Below, one piece after another: positions 33,853 to 48,800 of a stretch of DNA of 64,000 nucleotides. The translations under genes and the position numbers were made by a program. The first letter of the stretch is position 1; every line of letters starts with the position of its first letter. The stretch is from positions 10,044,001 through 10,108,000 of the forward strand of contig CM082598.2 in assembly GCA_040954595.2 (NCBI GenBank), read 5' to 3'. The notes beneath the pieces were generated by a model. That model was not told where the DNA came from and made no database searches. It worked only from the letters and a program-made list of their open reading frames with translations. The stretch is from Balanoglossus misakiensis (Eukaryota > Hemichordata).

Positions 33853-36800
33853 ATTATAACACACACACCCAGTATTTTAAATAGTCCTGCTTGAAAGATC
33901 ACAGAGTGTCTTTGGCTACTGAAAAGCACCACCACAATGAGAGATAACTCACAACACCGAAGAGTAAATCTCTAAAGTTGTAATTTAAACCAAGTATGGA
34001 AATTGGGATGTACGGTAGCTTTGATGAGGAATAATTCTAGAGTTACAACATACCTCATGCTGTTGACTGGTATACCAAAGGACTGCACAAACAAGACCAA
34101 CTGAGCTGGTTCCAAGTCTTCCAGGGCTGAAAAAAATGACAAATTCAGGATGAAAACAACAAAAGTTTGGTGAGAAAAGATCCCAAGTTGAATTGACACA
34201 CAGATTGGCAGATATTTCCACGAAATATCACACGTAAATGGTGCAACAACAGATTAACCGATCAGGCCATGACAAATACTGCACCTCTTCACAAAAACTG
34301 CTGGGTTGCAATTTATAGCATAAAATTACTGTAAAACAGGAAATTTTTGTGATATCACAAGAGAGCTGACTATTCCATTGCTCACATTGTTTCTTTGCGA
34401 CCATTTATTTTCACGTTTTTTGGCTCTCACGAAATTCGCAAAAATTTCCCCTTTTACAATAGTATGGTTGGATCTATACAATGTATACATTGAATGGGGA
34501 TGAACACTGGACAGTGGAGCATTCTATATTAAAATTTGGGAAAACATTGAAGCCATATTAAGGTCATACTTGATTAAGCTGAAAGTCGGCACAGAATCAA
34601 TTTGAAATTCAATTGGCTACAAAAATTGACTTTTCTGCCATTCTGAGATCTCCATGCTGAGCTCAATTATGTTGCTGCTTCATATAGTGGTCAGCAATAA
34701 AAACTTACTACTGTTACAGTGGTTATACATGTAACTCTTATTAAATGTTTTTTTTTCTTGTTTTATCATGAAATCTGACAATATCACGAAATCTGACTGT
34801 GGGTGGCACGACAGAATAAAACTGGTTTTCGTCTCAACTTTTGTACATGTAGTGACACAATGAAAGAATGACAGAGAAACTGCTAACAGACAGATTATTA
34901 TATATTTTTTTACCTTTTCATGTCACTTTTATAAAACACTGCATGGCAACAAATGTGAACCATGAACAATTTGCAAGACAATGAACTAGAAGTTGAACGA
35001 GATTTGAAGACCTGCTCTGGAAGTAATTGATTGACACTCACCCATGAGTAAGATTCCGCATGGGGCTGTGTGGCTTTCTTCAAGTAATTGTAGAATATAT
35101 GTAACATGGATGTCAGTGTACATAGTGTTGGTCTGGTCGGCACTGGTGTCTCTACACAGCATGGAGCTGAGTATGGTGGGCCTTTCTACAATCAACTGAG
35201 CTAAATGTGACAATGTGTAATTAAAGAGAAATATACAGTCAGTGGAGTAAAGGGTATAACACAATCATACTGATGGAATTCTCACTACCTGAAATAGGTT
35301 TTTGCTACCTAGGTGAGTGATGAATAAAGGTCTAATGTCCTCTCTGATATAACATACTAGTGTATGGTAAATGTCTTTCAGAGATCTACACATTAAAGGG
35401 ACAAACTCTCTACAGTTAATTCATTTTGGGGAGATTTTTACTCTCATATCCTACAAACGGGATGGAAGTTGTGTGTGGTCGAACATTGATTCACTATATA
35501 TCCACATGTAGAATAACATAAATGGTGTCTTGTATCAAACATAATGTATGGAAAAAGGGCAGCGAGAGAGAGACTTTGTCCCTTTAAATATCATAGCTGG
35601 CATACAGTTATAAATATGCATTTTTTGATTTATGTCTTGCAAGTACAAAACTGTTCTTTATTAAAAAGAAATACAGACAAGGTGATCCCAGGAACATAAA
35701 ACCCAAAACTCAAAGCTACCAGACAGATGAGTCTTGAGATAAACTTGGACTTACTTGTCAATCAATCTGGACTGCTCTTGTAACAACAACTCACTCAATG
35801 CTTCACTGGTGCTGGATGATTTAGTTGGCACTTGCATAGCAACAGATAAGGCTTTATTCAGAAACTCTTCTAGTTGGCTGGAATTGGCGCCTGTCAGCTG
35901 GTGATACACTGCATATGGTGCAAAGTCAAACAAAATTCACCCAATCATAAAATGTATCATTAACATGATCATACCATAAAAAATGTGAATGAATTACAAT
36001 TATAGCGTGCGCATATTGAATCATACGAAATCACACCAAATAACGCGAGACTTAGAAATAACATTACATGTGTATGGTGCCACTTAAACGACACCATTTA
36101 TTCTTTTTGAGCCTAAATCATGTTTAACCACAACTAGACAACCACAATGACCTTGTGAGAATGAAACCCACCAATAAATACATGTAGATAATCTGAAGCT
36201 ATCACAGAAACAGAATGTCTTTGACAAAGTATTGCAAAGCCTTCAGTTGACCGCGAAAAAGTTGACGAAGCATGCATGTGGAAAGTGGAGTGTTGATAAC
36301 AATGTGAATATATGCACGATAGCTTGCTGCGCTCGCACTCAGGTCAAACCTGTTACATATTACCAAAAATGTGGATCTATATAATTAACATTGGGTCCGT
36401 TCCTTCTTATCCCACTCGTGTTTCTGTTTGTTTGGTGAGAATATCTAATAGGTTAGCCCCTTTCACTCCCAGTTCCTTCTTTAGAGGTCCAACCTTACCA
36501 TAGAAAACGATGGGTTTGGACTGGAACATGGCGGTGAAAGGGTTCAGGTGCTTGAGGGAGTGTTAAAAATGCAGACTTTACCTTTCTATAACATGTCTCT
36601 ATCTACAGCCATCCGTCCCTCAGTGACGGCTTCAATGATTTCACTCACTTCATCCAAGTTGCCACCACTGGCTTTGATGGGACTTTTCTCACTGCTCAGG
36701 GATTTCGCTGGAAGGAAGGACGTAAGACTGGAATTAAGGCATACGTCCCTACATAAAGGGAGGACATTTGGACATGATACCACAAATGGTTAATGGAGTT

Positions 36801-39800
36801 TCTGGGAAGGTTTTCAAATTCCAGGAATTTCCAGGAGTGTACAAATCCAGTTAAGAATTCTTTATGTCATGTGATCTGGCCATGTGACCTGCAGCATTGT
36901 CATTTCCAGGTGACGGCAAACAACATAGTGGCATCCAGTAAAAGTTTTCCACGTATGTAAGTACTTAAGAACCGCCAGACATGTAACATGTATCAGGTAT
37001 AGTACCTCATCAGCCTCATGGCATTTTGTCTGCACAGTCTTTGTCTGCACCACGTTGCTGAAGTTGCCTGTCATCTGGAAAATTGAATGCCAACATATTT
37101 GCGCTTGAGCGCGTCTGGCGTCTTTTGATATCAAAGAATAAATGCATTGTACAAACTTGAAACTATGTAGAATTTTTCTATTTATCCTGTGTGATATAGT
37201 GAAAACGCTCAAGTTACAGTTTGTGTATGGTTTTGAGAATTATTTCACTGCTTAAGGTAAGTGAAATAAACAGCTCACCTTGTTGTCTGTTGACTTTTTC
37301 ATACTGGTTGAGAAGTTTTGTAAACACACTGTTTTCAGACTTTGATGAACTCAAAATTGCAGACACTAGCTGGACAAATCTCATCATATCTTCCTTCTTT
37401 TCAAGATGTTTCTAAATGATATAAAGGAGTGAGAGTGAGAATTGTGCATGATTATGTCAGTTTTGAACTTTCATGTCTGTTTTGGACTGAGAGCTGTTGA
37501 ATGAGAGAGAGAGAGGGAGAGAGAGATCGCGCTCGAACAATCAGGGGGTCACGCAGACGTAATCTTTTCATTGGCGTGATACTGATATCACCACGTAACT
37601 TGCAATTCCCAAGAGTGCGACTGTACGTACGTAAACTGTATCAAATTCAACTCATTCACGTCATATGAGAGGAGGTATACCGTGCGAATGCAAGCGCTGG
37701 GGGAACCGGGTACCGCCTACTTGAAATGGACCTCTTCCCTTAGTGAAGTCAAATAATCATAATTATCTATCATGTAAGAAGTCAAAAATGTAAGAGAATG
37801 TTTTAATAAATATGTCAACTTATTATTTATATTCCCCTGTATATATTCCCCTGTAAATGTCTCATAATTTGAGGAATAATATTTTGGAAGCTGAACGGAA
37901 GTTGCAACTCAAATCAAATTTCAACTTCTCCAATATATGGAATAACACTATAAGCCTACTGACTTGAGAAACTCAAATTGAATTTCAAATTCTCGAACAA
38001 ACGAAAATATGTTTGAATGTAAGTAATCTTACTATAAAATTGACATGCAATTACCTGTCGTTGGTGAAGCAAACTGAACAATGGACATGACAAATGATGT
38101 TTTCTGTGTAGATTATAAATAAACTGACTCTCATCACTTGATGTTAGGATTTCTTGCATTGCCAGAATGATGTGATCACCAGAATTCTCTGATGAATCAA
38201 ACAATTTCAGCCTGGAGATTTCCCTGGACAGTGTCTGTGTGAGAAATGATGGCAAAATATTAATATCATTTATTAGGAAACCTGGCCAGTCACTGAGAAA
38301 TCTGTCGGCCTTTACAAAGTATAGTTCATAATCTTCTCATAAAATGATAAAGTTGCCGCAAAGGTATACAGTCACCTATAATTTACATACGCCCATATAT
38401 GGCTGAAATGGCGTATTTGAGCGTTCTAAAGGACATATGGCGGCGCTCTTTTTTTCGCGTGTGCCACCCACTGAAAATCTGTGATTGGCTAGATCTCAAG
38501 TTTACCATGGTAACTGTAGTTAAATTACCATAGGTGACAATATACCTTAACATATCATATTTCTTCTGGGAAGTGTAATTGTTTTAAGATCAAATATTAC
38601 ATGTACATACCAATTGTATGCCTCTCAGATATTGTCTTTCCGTTGATGCACTCACTTTGTGCTCACCAATACTGAATAGCTGTAAATATAATCAAAGGAG
38701 AAGAAATCACTCACTCATTAGCAATGATACTGCAAAAGTGGAAGTGACTGATTTTGAGTCTGAAGTTGGAAAAGAGTCCCAGTACAGTGTAGAGAGGTTT
38801 CCAGATTAGGTAGATTTTGCTGTCCAACCATTTTCACACAACGGCCATAAAACTTAAAGAAGAACTATTAAATTACCCAGCCTGATAAGTTTTGTGGTGT
38901 TTGGAAAGTCGTCCATGTCTGATGACACAAGATCAGCTTTTGATTGTAACATGAGACATGATCAGTTGTGTTTTGGTTCAAAAGAACATGACCTGGTTTA
39001 AGAAGCCTTGCAACTTCAGGTGACTACAGAAGGAGCTATACTGTGCCCATTGGCCTTGATTTGACTGAGAAACCATGATTTACTGAAAAGCCACTTGGAA
39101 AAGGGTCCACTTTATTTCTAAACCAAACTTACCTTCAGGAAGATCATCTTGGCTGACTCTTGACTATCTACAGTGACTTTTCTTGCATCCATCTTGGCTG
39201 CAACATCTTTCTTTTCATCCACCTGCATTGCCTCACTTTTCTCCTCTTTCTTTTCCTCATCTGCAAATAAAAATTGTGTTATGTCCAGGAAATATTATTT
39301 ACTTTCTGAGAAGAAACTGGAATATCTAGCTTTGCAAATCAGTTAGTGAAATAAGAGAACGCAAACAATTAATTGTCATGAAATAGTCACCTCTGTTAAT
39401 ATCGCGAAAAATTTCCCATCACAAAAATTACCAAGATTACAGTAACCTAAAAATATAAAATCCTAATAATGTCCAAAGTTGAAGAATTCTATATGTATGA
39501 CTTAACTTTTGAGACACTATTTCACAACACAAATACTAGTACCTTTGTTCTCTTTATCCAGGAATGAATTTTTTTCCACCTTCTGCTCCTCTCATCTGTT
39601 GAACTTCCACTAACTGAGCCATGTATCCTTTGTCAACCACAGCCTGTTCCATACTGTACAGATCTTGTCTGCAGGCCATGTCGAGATGCTGCAGTAGTTT
39701 GCTGTGAAAAGAAACAGAAGTGTTACATGTGTATGTGTGTTACAGGGCCAGATCACGGCACATCATGACAAAATCTTTGTGAATATGGTGCTAGCATCAT

Positions 39801-39872
39801 GTTTATAGCAGATCATGTGTATTCATACTTGTGGGCCAAATGACCTTAATATGTGGTTTGTTGTATGACTTA
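33853..39872 (-). pseudogene. INTS1: INTS1 array unit 6
   Basis: Exons are 34054-34126, 35042-35200, 35755-35908, 36582-36707 (TAG at 36586-36588), 37279-37411, 38055-38234, 38611-38679, 39133-39260 and 39580-39701. It shares with unit 2 a variant just after the unit start (agtatttt where others have agtttttt) and the gaatcaat variant near 34597, but lacks unit 2's 380-bp deletion. Confidence 0.86.
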
Positions 39873-42800
39873 ATTATAACACACACACCCAGTTTTTTTA
39901 ATAGTCCTGCTTGAAAGATCACAGAGTGTCTTTGGCTACTGAAAAGCACCACCACAATGAGAGATAACTCACAACACCGAAGAGTAAATCTCTAAAGTTG
40001 TAATTTAAACCAAGTATGGAAATTGGGATGTACGGTAGCTTTGATGAGGAATAATTCTAGAGTTACAACATACCTCATGCTGTTGACTGGTATACCAAAG
40101 GACTGCACAAACAAGACCAACTGAGCTGGTTCCAAGTCTTCCAGGGCTGAAAAAAATGACAAATTCAGGATGAAAACAACAAAAGTTTGGTGAGAAAAGA
40201 TCCCAAGTTGAATTGACACACAGATTGGCAGATATTTCCACGAAATATCACATGTAAATGGTGCAACAACAGATTAACCGATCAGGCCATGACAAATACT
40301 GCACCTCTTCACAAAAACTGCTGGGTTGCAATTTATAGCATAAAATTACTGTAAAACAGGAAATTTTTGTGATATCACAAGAGAGCTGACTATTCCATTG
40401 CTCACATTGTTTCTTTGCGACCATTTATTTTCACGTTTTTTGGCTCTCACGAAATTCGCAAAAATTTCCCCTTTTACAATAGTATGGTTGGATCTATACA
40501 ATGTATACATTGAATGGGGATGAACACTGGACAGTGGAGCATTCTATATTAAAATTTGGGAAAACATTGAAGCCATATTAAGGTCATACTTGATTAAGCT
40601 GAAAGTCGGCACAGAATCAATTTGAAATTCAATTGGCTACAAAAATTGACTTTTCTGCCATTCTGAGATCTCCATGCTGAGCTCAATTATGTTGCTGCTT
40701 CATATAGTGGTCAGCAATAAAAACTTACTACTGTTACAGTGGTTATACATGTAACTCTTATTAAATGTTTTTTTTTCTTGTTTTATCATGAAATCTGACA
40801 ATATCACGAAATCTGACTGTGGGTGGCACGACAGAATAAAACTGGTTTTCGTCTCAACTTTTGTACATGTAGTGATACAATGAAAGAATGACAGAGAAAC
40901 TGCTAACAGACAGATTATTATATATTTTTTTACCTTTTCATGTCACTTTTATAAAACACTGCATGGCAACAAATGTGAACCATGAACAATTTGCAAGACA
41001 ATGAACTAGAAGTTGAACGAGATTTGAAGACCTGCTCTGGAAGTAATTGATTGACACTCACCCATGAGTAAGATTCCGCATGGGGCTGTGTGGCTTTCTT
41101 CAAGTAATTGTAGAATATATGTAACATGGATGTCAGTGTACATAGTGTTGGTCTGGTCGGCACTTGTTTCTCTACACAGCATGGAGCTGAGTATGGTGGG
41201 CCTTTCTACAATCAACTGAGCTAAATGTGACAATGTGTAATTAAAGAGAAATATACAGTCAGTGGAGTAAAGGGTATAACACAATCATACTGATGGAATT
41301 CTCACTACCTGAAATAGGTTTTTGCTACCTAGGTGAGTGATGAATAAAGGTCTAATGTCCTCTCTGATATAACATACTAGTGTATGGTAAATGTCTTTCA
41401 GAGATCTACACATTAAAGGGACAAACTCTCTACAGTTAATTCATTTTGGGGAGATTTTTACTCTCATATCCTACAAACGGGATGGAAGTTGTGTGTGGTC
41501 GAACATTGATCCACTATATATCCACATGTAGAATAACATAAATGGTGTCTTGTATCAAACATAATGTATGGAAAAAGGGCAGCGAGAGAGAGACTTTGTC
41601 CCTTTAAATATCATAGCTGGCATACAGTTATAAATATGCATTTTTTGATTTATGTCTTGCAAGTACAAAACTGTTCTTTATTAAAAAGAAATACAGACAA
41701 GGTGATCCCAGGAACATAAAACCCAAAACTCAAAGCTACCAGACAGATGAGTCTTGAGATAAACGTGGACTTACTTGTCAATCAATCTGGACTGCTCTTG
41801 TAACAACAACTCACTCAATGCTTCACTGGTGCTGGATGATTTTGTTGGCACTTGCATAGCAACAGATAAGGCTTTATTCAGAAACTCTTCTAGTTGGCTG
41901 GAATTGGCGCCTGTCAGCTGGTGATACACTGCATATGGTGCAAAGTCAAACAAAATTCACCCAATCATAAAATGTATCATTAACATGATCATACCATAAA
42001 AAATGTGAATGAATTACAATTATAGCGTGCGCATATTGAATCATACGAAATCACACCAAATAACGCGAGACTTAGAAATAACATTACATGTGTATGGTGC
42101 CACTTAAACGACACCATTTATTCTTTTTGAGCCTAAATCATGTTTAACCACAACTAGACAACCACAATGACCTTGTGAGAATGAAACCCACCAATAAATA
42201 CATGTAGATAATCTGAAGCTATCACAGAAACAGAATGTCTTTGACAAAGTATTGCAAAGCCTTCAGTTGACCGCGAAAAAGTTGACGAAGCATGCATGTG
42301 GAAAGTGGAGTGTTGATAACAATGTGAATATATGCACGATAGCTTGCTGCGCTCGCACTCAGGTCAAACCTGTTACATATTACCAAAAATGTGGATCTAT
42401 ATAATTAACATTGGGTCCGTTCCTTCTTATCCCACTCGTGTTTCTGTTTGTTTGGTGAGAATATCTAATAGGTTAGCCCCTTTCACTCCCAGTTCCTTCT
42501 TTAGAGGTCCAACCTTACCATAGAAAACGATGGGTTTGGACTGGAACATGGCGGTGAAAGGGTTCAGGTGCTTGAGGGAGTGTTAAAAATGCAGACTTTA
42601 CCTTTCTATAACATGTCTCTATCTACAGCCATCCGTCCCTCAGTGACGGCTTCAATGATTTCACTCACTTCATCCAAGTTGCCACCACTGGCTTTGATGG
42701 GACTTTTCTCACTGCTCAGGGATTTCGCTGGAAGGAAGGACGTAAGACTGGAATTAAGGCATACGTCCCTACATAAAGGGAGGACATTTGGACATGATAC

Positions 42801-45800
42801 CACAAATGGTTAATGGAGTTTCTGGGAAGGTTTTCAAATTCCAGGAATTTCCAGGAGTGTACGAATCCAGTTAAGAATTCTTTATGTCATGTGATCTGGC
42901 CATGTGACCTCCAGCATTGTCATTTCCAGGTGACGGCAAACAACATAGTGGCATCCAGTAAAAGTTTTCCACGTATGTAAGTACTTAAGAACCGCCAGAC
43001 ATGTAACATGTATCAGGTATAGTACCTCATCAGCCTCATGGCATTTTGTCTGCACAGTCTTTGTCTGCACCACGTTGCTGAAGTTGCCTGTCATCTGGAA
43101 AATTGAATGCCAACATATTTGCGCTTGAGCGCGTCTGGCGTCTTTTGATATCAAAGAATAAATGCATTGTACAAACTTGAAACTATGTAGAATTTTTCTA
43201 TTTATCCTGTGTGATATAGTGAAAACGCTCAAGTTACAGTTTGTGTATGGTTTTGAGAATTATTTCACTGCTTAAGGTAAGTGAAATAAACAGCTCACCT
43301 TGTTGTCTGTTGACTTTTTCATACTGGTTGAGAAGTTTTGTAAACACACTGTTTTCAGACTTTGATGAACTCAAAATTGCAGACATTAGCTGGACAAATC
43401 TCATCATATCTTCCTTCTTTTCAAGATGTTTCTAAATGATATAAAGGAGTGAGAGTGAGAATTGTGCATGATTATGTCAGTTTTGAACTTTCATGTCTGT
43501 TTTGGACTGAGAGCTGTTGAATGAGAGAGAGAGAGGGAGAGAGATATCGCGCTCGAACAATCAGGGGGTCACGCAGACGTAATCTTTTCATTGGCGTGAT
43601 ACTGATATCACCACGTAACTTGCAATTCCCAAGAGTGCGACTGTACGTACGTAAACTGTATCAAATTCAACTCATTCACGTCATATGAGAGGAGGTATAC
43701 CGTGCGAATGCAAGCGCTGGGGGAACCGGGTACCGCCTACTTGAAATGGACCTCTTCCCTTAGTGAAGTCAAATAATCATAATTATCTATCATGTAAGAA
43801 GTCAAAAATGTAAGAGATGTTTTAATAAATATGTCAACTTATTATTTATATTCCCCTGTATATATTCCCCTGTAAATGTCTCATAATTTGAGGAATAATA
43901 TTTTGGAAGCTGAACGGAAGTTGCAACTCAAATCAAATTTCAACTTCTCCAATATATGGAATAACACTATAAGCCTACTGACTTGAGAAACTCAAATTGA
44001 ATTTCAAATTCTCGAACAAACGAAAATATGTTTGAATGTAAGTAATCTTACTATAAAATTGACATGCAATTACCTGTCGTTGGTGAAGCAAACTGAACAA
44101 TGGACATGACAAATGATGTTTTCTGTGTAGATTATAAATAAACTGACTCTCATCACTTGATGTTAGGATTTCTTGCATTGCCAGAATGATGTGATCACCA
44201 GAATTCTCTGATGAATCAAACAATTTCAGCCTGGAGATTTCCCTGGACAGTGTCTGTGTGAGAAATGATGGCAAAATATTAATATCATTTATTAGGAAAC
44301 CTGGCCAGTCACTGAGAAATCTGTCGGCCTTTACAAAGTATAGTTCATAATCTTCTCATAAAATGATAAAGTTGCCGCAAAGGTATACAGTCACCTATAA
44401 TTTACATACGCCCATATATGGCTGAAATGGCGTATTTGAGCGTTCTAAAGGACATATGGCGGCGCTCTTTTTTTCGCGTGTGCCACCCACTGAAAATCTG
44501 TGATTGGCTAGATCTCAAGTTTACCATGGTAACTGTAGTTAAATTACCATAGGTGACAATATACCTTAACATATCATATTTCTTCTGGGAAGTGTAATTG
44601 TTTTAAGATCAAATATTACATGTACATACCAATTGTATGCCTCTCAGATATTGTCTTTCCGTTGATGCACTCACTTTGTGCTCACCAATACTGAATAGCT
44701 GTAAATATAATCAAAGGAGAAGAAATCACTCACTCATTAGCAATGATACTGCAAAAGTGGAAGTGACTGATTTTGAGTATGAAGTTGGAAAAGAGTCCCA
44801 GTACAGTGTAGAGAGGTTTCCAGATTAGGTAGATTTTGCTGTCCAACCATTTTCACACAACGGCCATAAAACTTAAAGAAGAACTATTAAATTACCCAGC
44901 CTGATAAGTTTTGTGGTGTTTGGAAAGTCGTCCATGTCTGATGACACAAGATCAGCTTTTGATTGTAACATGAGACATGATCAGTTGTGTTTTGGTTCAA
45001 AAGAACATGACCTGGTTTAAGAAGCCTTGCAACTTCAGGTGACTACAGAAGGAGCTATACTGTGCCCATTGGCCTTGATTTGACTGAGAAACCATGATTT
45101 ACTGAAAAGCCACTTGGAAAAGGGTCCACTTTATTTCTAAACCAAACTTACCTTCAGGAAGATCATCTTGGCTGACTCTTGACTATCTACAGTGACTTTT
45201 CTTGCATCCATCTTGGCTGCAACATCTTTCTTTTCATCCACCTGCATTGCCTCACTTTTCTCCTCTTTCTTTTCCTCATCTGCAAATAAAAATTGTGTTA
45301 TGTCCAGGAAATATTATTTACTTTCTGAGAAGAAACTGGAATATCTAGCTTTGCAAATCAGTTAGTGAAATAAGAGAACGCAAACAATTAATTGTCATGA
45401 AATAGTCACCTCTGTTAATATCGCGAAAAATTTCCCATCACAAAAATTACCAAGATTACAGTAACCTAAAAATATAAAATCCTAATAATGTCCAAAGTTG
45501 AAGAATTCTATATGTATGACTTAACTTTTGAGACACTATTTCACAACACAAATACTAGTACCTTTGTTCTCTTTATCCAGGAATGAATTTTTTTCCACCT
45601 TCTGCTCCTCTCATCTGTTGAACTTCCACTAACTGAGCCATGTATCCTTTGTAAACCACAGCCTGTTCCATACTGTACAGATCTTGTCTGCAGGCCATGT
45701 CGAGATGCTGCAGTAGTTTGCTGTGAAAAGAAACAGAAGTGTTACATGTGTATGTGTGTTACAGGGCCAGATCACGGCACATCATGACAAAATCTTTGTG

Positions 45801-45891
45801 AATATGGTGCTAGCATCATGTTTATAGCAGATCATGTGTATTCATACTTGTGGGCCAAATGACCTTAATATGTGGTTTGTTGTATGACTTA
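39873..45891 (-). pseudogene. INTS1: INTS1 array unit 7
   Basis: Exons are 40074-40146, 41062-41220, 41775-41928, 42602-42727 (TAG at 42606-42608), 43299-43431, 44074-44253, 44630-44698, 45152-45279 and 45599-45720. Markers: aaacgtgg before the 154-nt exon (shared with unit 3), and gagtatgaag in the intron near 44774 plus the Asp to Tyr codon near 45650 (both shared with unit 2). The second exon has Asp to Glu in LCR(D/E)TSA. Confidence 0.86.
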
Positions 45892-48800
45892 ATTATAACA
45901 CACACACCCAGTTTTTTTAATAGTCCTGCTTGAAAGATCACAGAGTGTCTTTGGCTACTGAAAAGCACCACCACAATGAGAGATAACTCACAACACCGAA
46001 GAGTAAATCTCTAAAGTTGTAATTTAAACCAAGTATGGAAATTGGGATGTACGGTAGCTTTGATGAGGAATAATTCTAGAGTTACAACATACCTCATGCT
46101 GTTGACTGGTATACCAAAGGACTGCACAAACAAGACCAACTGAGCTGGTTCCAAGTCTTCCAGGGCTGAAAAAAATGACAAATTCAGGATGAAAACAACA
46201 AAAGTTTGGTGAGAAAAGATCCCAAGTTGAATTGACACACAGATTGGCAGATATTTCCACGAAATATCACATGTAAATGGTGCAACAACAGATTAACCGA
46301 TCAGGCCATGACAAATACTGCACCTCTTCACAAAAACTGCTGGGTTGCAATTTATAGCATAAAATTACTGTAAAACAGGAAATTTTTGTGATATCACAAG
46401 AGAGCTGACTATTCCATTGCTCACATTGTTTCTTTGCGACCATTTATTTTCACGTTTTTTGGCTCTCACGAAATTCGCAAAAATTTCCCCTTTTACAATA
46501 GTATGGTTGGATCTATACAATGTATACATTGAATGGGGATGAACACTGGACAGTGGAGCATTCTATATTAAAATTTGGGAAAACATTGAAGCCATATTAA
46601 GGTCATACTTGATTAAGCTGAAAGTCGCCACAGAATAAATTTGAAATTCAATTGGCTACAAAAATTGACTTTTCTGCCATTCTGAGATCTCCATGCTGAG
46701 CTCAATTATGTTGCTGCTTCATATAGTGGTCAGCAATAAAAACTTACTACTGTTACAGTGGTTATACATGTAACTCTTATTAAATGTTTTTTTTTTCTTG
46801 TTTTATCATGAAATCTGACAATATCACGAAATCTGACTGTGGGTGGCACGACAGAATAAAACTGGTTTTCGTCTCAACTTTTGTACATGTAGTGACACAA
46901 TGAAAGAATGACAGAGAAACTGCTAACAGACAGATTATTATATATTTTTTTACCTTTTCATGTCACTTTTATAAAACACTGCATGGCAACAAATGTGAAC
47001 CATGAACAATTTGCAAGACAATGAACTAGAAGTTGAACGAGATTTGAAGACCTGCTCTGGAAGTAATTGATTGACACTCACCCATGAGTAAGATTCCGCA
47101 TGGGGCTGTGTGGCTTTCTTCAAGTAATTGTAGAATATATGTAACATGGATGTCAGTGTACATAGCGTTGGTCTGGTCGGCACTGGTGTCTCTACACAGC
47201 ATGGAGCTGAGTATGGTGGGCCTTTCTACAATCAACTGAGCTAAATGTGACAATGTGTAATTAAAGAGAAATATACAGTCAGTGGAGTAAAGGGTATAAC
47301 ACAATCATACTGATGGAATTCTCACTACCTGAAATAGGTTTTTGCTACCTAGGTGAGTGATGAATAAAGGTCTAATGTCCTCTCTGATATAACATACTAG
47401 TGTATGGTAAATGTCTTTCAGAGATCTACACATTAAAGGGACAAACTCTCTACAGTTAATTCATTTTGGGGAGATTTTTACTCTCATATCCTACAAACGG
47501 GATGGAAGTTGTGTGTGGTCGAACATTGATTCACTATATATCCACATGTAGAATAACATAAATGGTGTCTTGTATCAAACATAATGTATGGAAAAAGGGC
47601 AGCGAGAGAGAGACTTTGTCCCTTTAAATATCATAGCTGGCATACAGTTATAAATATGCATTTTTTGATTTATGTCTTGCAAGTACAAAACTGTTCTTTA
47701 TTAAAAAGAAATACAGACAAGGTGATCCCAGGAACATAAAACCCAAAACTCAAAGCTACCAGACAGATGAGTCTTGAGATAAACTTGGACTTACTTGTCA
47801 ATCAATCTGGACTGCTCTTGTAACAACAACTCACTCAATGCTTCACTGGTGCTGGATGATTTTGTTGGCACTTGCATAGCAACAGATAAGGCTTTATTCA
47901 GAAACTCTTCTAGTTGGCTGGAATTGGCGCCTGTCAGCTGGTGATACACTGCATATGGTGCAAAGTCAAACAAAATTCACCCAATCATAAAATGTATCAT
48001 TAACATGATCATACCATAAAAAATGTGAATGAATTACAATTATAGCGTGCGCATATTGAATCATACGAAATCACACCAAATAACGCGAGACTTAGAAATA
48101 ACATTACATGTGTATGGTGCCACTTAAACGACACCATTTATTCTTTTTGAGCCTAAATCATGTTTAACCACAACTAGACAACCACAATGACCTTGTGAGA
48201 ATGAAACCCACCAATAAATACATGTAGATAATCTGAAGCTATCACAGAAACAGAATGTCTTTGACAAAGTATTGCAAAGCCTTCAGTTGACCGTGAAAAA
48301 GTTGACGAAGCATGCATGTGGAAAGTGGAGTGTTGATAACAATGTGAATATATGCACGATAGCTTGCTGCGCTCGCACTCAGGTCAAACCTGTTACATAT
48401 TACCAAAAATGTGGATCTATATAATTAACATTGGGTCCGTTCCTTCTTATCCCACTCGTGTTTCTGTTTGTTTGGTGAGAATATCTAATAGGTTAGCCCC
48501 TTTCACTCCCAGTTCCTTCTTTAGAGGTCCAACCTTACCATAGAAAACGATGGGTTTGGACTGGAACATGGCGGTGAAAGGGTTCAGGTGCTTGAGGGAG
48601 TGTTAAAAATGCAGACTTTACCTTTCTATAACATGTCTCTATCTACAGCCATCCGTCCCTCAGTGACGGCTTCAATGATTTCACTCACTTCATCCAAGTT
48701 GCCACCACTGGCTTTGATGGGACTTTTCTCACTGCTCAGGGATTTCGCTGGAAGGAAGGACGTAAGACTGGAATTAAGGCATACGTCCCTACATAAAGGG

